From contig JADKJT010000010.1 of assembly GCA_016720905.1 (NCBI GenBank), positions 1-23,523 on the forward strand: a DNA stretch of 23,523 nt, written 5' to 3'. The translations under genes were made by a program, and so were the position numbers. Shown here piece after piece: positions 17,662 through 23,523 of the stretch. The notes below the pieces were generated by a model, which was not told the DNA's origin, searched no databases, and saw nothing but the letters and a program-made list of their open reading frames with translations. The stretch comes from Gemmatimonadaceae bacterium (lineage in GTDB: Bacteria; Gemmatimonadota; Gemmatimonadetes; Gemmatimonadales; Gemmatimonadaceae). Numbering within the stretch: position 1 is the stretch's first letter; each line of letters opens with the position of its first letter.

Positions 17662-19365
17662 ATGCGAATCCAATCGGCATTCTTTGGCGCGCTGCTTCTG
17701 GCCGCGCCGTCCGTCCTTCGCGCCCAGCGCCCCGCCACGTCGCCGCCGACCTGATTGTCACCAATGCGCGGGTGTATACCGCCGACGAGGCCAGACCCCT
17801 CGCGGAGGCGTTCGCGGTGCGTGATGGCCGCGTGGTCTTTGTCGGATCTCGGCAGGAAGCTAATGCGCTGAAGGGGCGCCAACACACGGGTCCTCGACGG
17901 CAGCGGGCAAGACCGTCATCCCGGGCATGGTCGATGCGCACGCGCATTTTCGGAGGACTCGCCCCAGACCCTGCGCTCGGCGTCGATCTCGTAGGCACAC
18001 GCACCTGTGACGACGATTGCCCGCGTCGTCGAGCGCGCCAAGTCCACGCCCAAGGAGCTGGATCCAGGGGACAGGGGCTGGGACCAGAATGCCTGGGCGA
18101 TACACGGTTTCCGACGCATGAGAAACTGTCCGCGGCCGTACCCGATCATCCGGTGGTCCTCACCGGTGACGGCCACGCGTCGTTGGTCAATGCCAGGCAA
18201 TGCGCATCGCCGCGCTCACTGCGGCCGTGTAGGATCCGACTGGTGTCAAGTAAGATCCTGCGCGATGCGCAGGGCAACCCGACCGGCGTGCTGCGGACAA
18301 TGCTGCGATATCGTCGACAGCAAGGGGTGCCCGCCGACCGCCGCCGAAACGCGCACGGCGCCTGGCGGGGGCGATCGGCGTCATGCATCAATGGGGCCTT
18401 ACAGGCATGTGCATGATGCCTTAAGGCAGTCCCCGCGGGTTGATCGACCTGTATGAACAGATGGCGCAAGCGAAGCGGAACTGAATCTCCGCCCTGCTGT
18501 GATGATCGGTGACGACCATGGAAGGCGCTCAAGCATTATCTCGCAAGCGGCCCACGGTCGGCGCTGTACGACGGGAAGCTGTGGGTGCGCGCCACCGAGT
18601 TACGCCGACGGCGCGATGGGATCGCGCGGCGTTGCCGAAGTCGTATTCGACGACCCTAACAACACCGGCTTACGTTGAGCGCGCCCGCGCACATCCGCGT
18701 ACGTCGCGGAATGCCGCGCCTAAAAGCGGCTTTTCAGGTGAACACGCACGCCATCAAGGATCGCGGCAATCGCGTGGTGCCCGATGACGGCGAACAGGCG
18801 CTCAGGTCCGCGCCCACGGCGGATCACGCTTTCAAAGCGTCGACGCACGCGCAGATCCCCTCAACTACGACGATATCCCGCGCTTTGCCCAGCCTTCGGG
18901 TGATCCCGTCGATGGCAGGCGAGTCACCGCAGACCAGTGACACGTACTGGATCGGTAAGCGCCTCGGTCCGACGCGCGTGCTGGGCGCGTATGCCTGGCG
19001 CTCACTGATCAACCCGACGTCGTCGTGCCCCAACGGCAGCGATTTCCCGGTGAACACGTGAATCCGCTCATCCCGTTCCACGCCTCCACTGCGCGTCAGG
19101 ATGCCAATGACTGCATTCGCTTACGGATGGTTCCCCGAGCAGCGCATGACGCGCGAGGAAGCGCTGGAGCATGACGCTCCGGCCAAACTACGCCGCCTGC
19201 AAGAGAAGGAACTTGGCCTGCCTCACACCCGGCAAGCACGCGGACTTTGTGGTGCTGGACCAGGATCACGCGCGTGCTGTATGGAGTTGGTGCTGAAGAC
19301 CAACGTGATGGCCACGTACATCGGCGGAAAAGAAGTGTATCGGGGCGAAACCGATGACGGCGTGA
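17662..19365 (+). CDS. Exported YtcJ-type amidohydrolase, heavily frame-broken
   Basis: YtcJ-like proteins are metal-dependent TIM-barrel hydrolases of mostly unknown substrate. ATG 17662 begins a signal peptide, MRIQSAFFGALLLAAPSVLRAQ, suggesting export to the periplasm. Family motifs in order, across many indels, are ADLIVTNARVYTADEARPLAE, VIPGMVDAHAHF (metal site HxH, near 17917-17950), WIQGRGWDQNAWA, a DGHASLVNA stretch and KILRDAQGNPTGVL. Later come HQWGLTGMHDA, LYADGAMGSRGAAL, SGFQVNTHAI-DRGNRVV, VVPNGSDFPVEHVNPL and LTPGKHADFVVLDQD. The end is taken at the TGA 19363-19365, overlapping the next start as GTGA. Equivalent length is about 568 residues, usual for the family (540-580). It is one of the most damaged genes here, with an indel about every 60-100 bases, but the fold is complete. 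Confidence 0.88.
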
Positions 19366-20250
19366 GGATCGTCTCCTGTTCCCGGCGGCCACCGAGATCG
19401 TCGCGTTTCGTGGGGCCACCGAGCATCCGTGGTATCACGCATGCGGGACTATCCGGCAGTGGTCGCGTCGCGAGCCCGCGCTCACCCGAAGCGCCATCGC
19501 CCACGGCCACGGCGACATCCGGTTCGACCCGGCCGCGATCGATGCGGCAGTGCGCGCGCTGTCCGGTCAGGGACACGCGCCGTTCACGCTCGACGAGTCG
19601 CGCGCATTCGCGCCCGGCATCCGAATCCGCCGCTCACCCAGGCGCTTTGGAGCGCTGCGCCGCATGGGAGACATGTGATCTGCGGGCGGCTGGCATCACG
19701 GCTGTGCCGCTCGCCCTCGCGTCGTCAGCGCTTGGCGGCACCACGCTGGACGGACTCCATGCCGATATCCAGACGATTTTCGGCGATTACCGGGCAAAGT
19801 GAGTTTATGGCGTCTGCTGGCCGGTTCGCGCGATCGTGCAGCGGGGGCACCGATGTTTCGGCGCCGGCGAAAGCGCCGAGGCCGCGGGCGGCGGTCATCG
19901 AGTGGACCTCTTCACCGGTATTTCTCGCGGGACACTGGGGCCCGGAACAAGTCCGACGCGCGGGCGGCGGGGATGTGCTGGGGACGGCGGGTGCTCATGC
20001 AGTCCCGGTCACGATGGGGTAAGGCGGCGGCCGAACCGGAGTCTGTGTTTGTGGCGCCCCAGGTGGGCGGCTTTCGCTGGCGCAGGCCATCGTGGGTGCC
20101 GGAGCGGCTGCCGCACGACGACGCGTGGGCCCAGCCGCACGGTCGGCAGGTTTGGGCGCTGGATGCCAACGGGCTGGTAGTCGCCCTGGGCCATGCGCCG
20201 TGAGCAGCGATCGAAACCATGGCACGGGTGATGAACCCGATGATTTTTAG
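19362..20250 (+). CDS. BtuF-like cobalamin-binding / ABC substrate-binding family protein, frame-broken
   Basis: This family (BtuF/FhuD type, COG0614) binds cobalamin or siderophores. GTG 19362 opens RIVSLFPAATEIVAF directly at the family N-terminus, with no signal peptide. After indels come GITHA-DYPAVVASRARV and a damaged part near 19580-19660 that reads LDESR and LTQAL. GGTTLDGLHADIQTI and VAVIEWTSPVFLAGHWGPE then follow, with GGGDVLGTAGAHAVPVTM near the second lobe. The end fits ALDANGLVV, IETMARVMNPDDF and a TAG at 20248-20250 (one missing base near 20236), exactly the family's usual C-terminus. Corrected length is about 296 residues. No permease or ATPase gene is adjacent. The missing signal peptide and the overlap with the amidohydrolase suggest a cytosolic or separately exported binding protein; its ligand is not certain. 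Confidence 0.83.
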
Positions 20251-20648
20251 CCAGGTGGATGATCGTCACAGCACGACGAATGGCCCAACTCACCTACATC
20301 TTCTACCGCCATCACCACCACCCGCACAGGCGAATCTTTTCAACAGCGTCGCATCCATACGCGTCGCCACTCTGCGCGCCCTTCAGGGCGCCGGACCGCC
20401 ATGCCCGCGACAATCAGTAGCGCCTTCGCATCGAGCTGGCTTTACCGCGATAGTAGGTCACCGCACCGATCGCCGCGCCAATCGGCGGGACCAGTGCCGC
20501 GGAGCGACGTGCCCACGGGCCTGCTGCGTATGGAATTTGGCCAGGTAGATCATTGCGTGCCAGTACGACCACGATGCCGCCGCCGATGCCGAACACGCCG
20601 GACCAAGATTCCGGCGCCCAGTCCGGATTGCGAGAAGGAGGAGGTCAT
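20247..20648 (-). CDS. Half-size TauE/SafE (TSUP) family membrane transporter, frame-broken
   Basis: TSUP proteins export or import small anions such as sulfite or organosulfonates. The N-terminus reads DLLLLAI then GLGAGILVG and VFGIGGGIVVV across frames, the typical glycine-rich first helix. MIYLAKFHTQQA, GTSL-ALVPPIGAAIGAVTYYR and a final DATLLKRFA follow, all in single-repeat TSUP order. ATG 20646-20648 is chosen because GGGGAG lies 9 bases upstream and because restoring one base gives a perfect family start. The C-terminus is not certain: the frame taken here stops at 20247, touching the convergent BtuF-like stop. About 120-135 residues, which is the size of known single-repeat members that must pair to form a transporter. 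It is divergent from the M42 peptidase over 52 bp. Confidence 0.78.
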
Positions 20649-20700
20649 GCGGAAGCTCTCCCCGTCCGCGTCTGGACGCCAGTTTTAACCATTTTATCGG

Positions 20701-21815
20701 ATGTTCGGACACCTCCTTTCGCCTTCCTCAAGTCCCCTGCTGGATACGTCTTTGGGCTTGAACGTTTGAGGCGGCCCCGGCACGCGTCTGGCGCCGAAGC
20801 CGCCAGCCGTTCGCGCAGGTGCGGGCTGACGTTGTTGGCAATAGTTTCGCAACCGTCGGGCGCCAGGGCGGCCCGACGATCCCGGGCTCGCTGGCCACCG
20901 CATCGACGAGATCGGGATCATTGTCACGTGGGTCGGACGAGATAAAATGGCTCTTCGGTCTGGCTCGAACCCATCGGCGGATGGGACCTGGTGGTGCTCG
21001 TCATTGGTGTAGCGTATCCAGCCTTCAAATGGAGACGGCGATGTGTTCAATGTGGCGTCATCGGCAAGAAGCCGATCCATTTGATGAAACCGGACGAACG
21101 GAAAGGTCTCAAAGATCAATGACCTCTGGGTCGATATCGTGCGCCGCGAACCGGGCCGAAGCGCTGGAGATATCGCGATCGGCGACGCCGGAGAAATGGA
21201 TAGTCAGGCCCATTGACTCCTCAATCGCCGCATCGTCTCGCGCGGTCGACCGACTGATCGGACCGGCGCGTTCGTGGTGTGCTCGCCAGCGCTGCGGCGA
21301 TATGCCGCGGTAAGCCCGGCAGGTGTGGCGCGTGTCGTCGCCGCGGGCGACCGCGCAGGAAGAAATCGGATATGCTGGTGGTGGCGCGCGGGTGGCGGCC
21401 CAGTCACTGGATGCCCAAGTACGGCGATCGCGGTGGATGCGGACGTTCGCGACGGATCATCTGGGCAAAGTGGAGAAGGCTGTTTTGGCGAGCACACGCC
21501 GGGCAGACACCCCGTGCTGACGCGCGCGGATCGGTGGTAAGCCCGGTCGCCTTCAGCCCCCGGCAGTCACACGGCCGATCGCCTGACAATATTCTGCACG
21601 GGTGCATCTCGCCGGTCGCTTCAACAGCACCGATGCCAGACGCGATTCACCTGACACGCAATGGCGTGGCGACCGCGCTGCCGTCGATTCCCAATCGCTA
21701 CATGCACTCGCCGAACGAGATGGTCGCCGGATGATCTCGATCGGGTTGCGGGTTGATCATGCCGAAACGTGTCGTGCATGGTGACGAACGAAACGGATTT
21801 CACCTATGCTCGACA
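20701..21815 (+). CDS. M42-family metalloaminopeptidase, frame-broken
   Basis: M42 enzymes (FrvX/glutamyl aminopeptidase type) are cytosolic dizinc or dicobalt peptidases forming large tetrahedral complexes. Joined frames show VRADVVGNSFATVGRQGGPT, then the metal site HRIDEIGIIVTWV (near 20899-20936). EPIGGWD, the very typical GVIGKKPIHLMKPDERK (near 21056-21105), and LLNRRIVSRAVDDR follow with the bridging Asp. The catalytic Glu pair sits in TAQEEIGYAGG (21359-21364). DAIHLTRNGVATAL and SIPNRYMHSPNEMV (near 21638-21720) and a final TNETDFTYA complete the protein. Around eight indels are present. Start ATG 20701 is the best available and gives about 370 residues, slightly long; there is no clear ribosome site. 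No stop is visible right after DFTYA, so the end is approximate and overlaps the convergent HEAT gene. Confidence 0.87.
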
Positions 21816-23523
21816 GGCAGGGGTGGCGCGACGCCAAATGCGCGGCAGGCTCGAGTGGCCGCCGCGGCGAATTTCGCATCGGCGTCGGGCCTGAGCGAAT
21901 CGATGACCGGTTGCATCTGGGGCCGCGCGCGCGCATCAGTGCCTCCAATGCGAATCCACGAGTCACGCGGTTCTCGGAGGCGGCCGCACCGGAGAGGTCC
22001 TGGGACGCGGGCAGGGCGATTCGCAGCAATGGCTGGGTACTTTATGCTTCTGGCGCTGCCCAACCTGCGCCGGAGCGCGGCCAACATTTCCAGCGCGACA
22101 TCTTCGTCGGATTCCCGCCGCCGAGTGGTTGGCTGCGGTCAGAGAGGCGCGGCAGTGCGTCGGACCCTCACGCCGCTGCTGGCGCCTGCCACAAAACTGA
22201 ACGCCGCGGCCGCCGCCAGCGTCGGCGCACCTGGGCGTTGGAATCGCCCGATGACTCCTGAGCGCCTTCAGAGCGCCCTGACGGTGCGCAAACGCATCAC
22301 TGCGCGATGCGGTACCGGAATACGCCTGTCGGCAATGATGCAGCAGGGGTTGCCAGGGTGTCGTCGGCGGGTTCTGACATGAATTTCCCCGAGCAGCGCG
22401 GAATACCGCACCAGCAAACCAGCGATTCGCCACGTAAAGCGCGTCCAGCAGTTCACTGGCACCGATGTCCATCGCGATACCAGCGTTTAAAAAGGTGCGA
22501 CGAGATGCCAGCGAGTCGTCCGTCGTCATCAGGTGCCGTACGAGCGTGGCCACGCCGACATCCCCTGCCCGCGCGAAGAGTTGCAGGAGCAGCCCGGTCG
22601 GTGCCGTGGGGGAGGCGACCAGCGGGCGATCCAGCACCGTTTCCCGCGGCAATTGGCGGGGGGCACTTCCATCGCCAGTCGTCCGCCCGACCTGCCCATC
22701 CCGTGCAGGTGCGTCAGGCACTGACGGGCGATGCCCTCGATATCTCTTCGCGCCACCACGGCGCTGGGCGTCATCACCAGAGACTGCGCAAGGCGCCGAC
22801 CGCACTCACGGTCGAGACCATCCCCCCGCGCCAAGCGCCAACCGCGCCTGCGCGTTGCCCGTGGCGGCGCTTAAGCCCCCGACGACATCCGTAAGCCACG
22901 GCTGGGTCACCAGCACACTCCACGTGCGCAGCAGTTCACCGGGGTTTCATCAGCGGAACACGGCAGCGAGCGCCGTGGTTGGCGTATCGCTGACCATCAT
23001 GGCGCCACCGCGCGCGGGCTTCTGAACGGGATCAGACGCTGATAAGTCCCAACACGACGCTGGCGTCCCTGAGCCAGCAGCTGACCTAAGGTGTGAGCAG
23101 AAGTGTCTGCCCGGAGCCGCGCCTCCTCGTACCGTGGATAGCAACTTCCACGCCGAGTGTCAAGAAGTTTCCTCAGCAGAGTCAGCCCAAGAGGGTCCTC
23201 GATTTATGGCCTGCTGACTGATGGTGGACCCCCGCAAGAATCATGCGCGGCGCCCTCGATCACGCGATAGAGCATGGCACCTTCGCGTGAGCGTGCGCCG
23301 TGAGCTGGCGCAGCGTCTTTCGAACCGCTGATACATCGGGACGCGATGCACCGATCGCGGTAAGACCTGGCCGCTTCGACGGCCGCAATGTCCCGTTGCA
23401 GGCAAGTCTTCCACAAGCAGTCTCCGGAAGCTCGGCGTGCCACCGATCGCGACGCCTGTCCTTCCGACGCCACTCGCACGGCGCCCGGGCAACCGCGTTC
23501 GGGCGGTGGGAGTCTTTCGGGCG
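21800..23523 (-). CDS. HEAT-repeat protein, 5' end beyond the window, frame-broken
   Basis: The translation is built of repeated pairs of amphipathic helices typical of HEAT repeats: LLLQLFARAGDVGVATLVRHLM, IGASELLDALYVANRWF, VRYSALLGEIHV, and RMRTVRALKAL-type segments. It ends with RIALPA, ALEALMRARGPQMQPVIDSL and DADAKFAAAATRACRAFG, with TGA at 21800-21802. The part from 21800 to about 22850 is well supported. Further upstream the helices continue as LRTWSVLVTQPWLTDVVGGLSAATGNAQARLALGA (across 22810-22935) and TLLRKLLDTRRG, RADTSAHTLGQLLAQGRQR (23050-23190). I take these as the same protein although frames break often. No start is visible before the right edge, so the gene is probably partial, more than 570 residues. 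HEAT arrays mediate protein contacts; function unknown. Confidence 0.65.

Noticed and set aside
20710..20719. Perfect AAAGGAGGTG ribosome-site sequence on the minus strand upstream of the TauE gene.
   Set aside because: No start codon lies at a usable distance in a frame leading into the protein, whereas ATG 20648 has its own GGGGAG site.
1..23523. Large-scale pseudogenisation of the region.
   Set aside because: Indels occur without matching loss of conserved residues, affect housekeeping genes such as metH equally, and are absent from a sharply bounded island; sequencing error explains this better.

Overview
The window is GC-rich bacterial chromosomal DNA, gene-dense on both strands. The gene content suggests a Gemmatimonadota-like soil or water bacterium: an exosortase with EpsI, MetH next to a YitJ-type fusion, a large IPT/Ig lipoprotein peptidase, YtcJ-type amidohydrolase, HEAT-repeat protein and fasciclin secreted proteins. 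This taxonomic guess is inference, since no rRNA or marker gene is present. The sequence is unusually rich in single-base insertions and deletions. Most genes are split over two or three reading frames, yet family motifs continue smoothly from one frame to the next. I therefore merged frames into whole genes; internal coordinates are good but exact frames are not. A block of about 3.7 kb (roughly 8480-12180) is almost free of this damage, which points to uneven sequence polishing and not to real gene decay.

Layout. 1-1393 (minus): exosortase followed by EpsI, overlapping by GTGA. 1569-5152 (minus): cobalamin-dependent methionine synthase MetH. 5195-7107 (plus): a homocysteine methyltransferase / methylenetetrahydrofolate reductase fusion, divergent from metH across only 42 bp. 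7118-11455 (minus): a lipoprotein metallopeptidase, then a GT2 glycosyltransferase, then a SAM methyltransferase, closely spaced. 11621-16224 (plus): acyl-CoA dehydrogenase, VanZ-family membrane protein, aldehyde dehydrogenase, YggT-family membrane protein. 16441-17573 (plus): two tandem fasciclin-domain secreted proteins, ended by a 21-bp hairpin. 17662-20250 (plus): YtcJ-type amidohydrolase and a BtuF-like cobalamin-binding protein, overlapping by GTGA. 20247-20648 (minus): half-size TauE/SafE transporter. 20701 to about 21815 (plus): M42 aminopeptidase. 21800 to the right edge (minus): HEAT-repeat protein.

How the genes fit together. The best-supported theme is one-carbon and methionine metabolism: the fusion protein can make 5-methyl-THF and also carries its own homocysteine methyltransferase domain, MetH uses 5-methyl-THF with B12, and a B12-binding-type protein lies 14 kb away. 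A second theme is the envelope: exosortase/EpsI, GT2, methyltransferase, VanZ, YggT, secreted fasciclins and a surface lipoprotein protease. No rRNA, tRNA, CRISPR array, insertion sequence or prophage was recognised, and no gene-free stretch exceeds 300 bases (the longest is 16225-16440, 216 bp). I did not find a convincing new multi-gene system; the least ordinary single objects are the lipoprotein protease and the VanZ protein with an extra exported domain.
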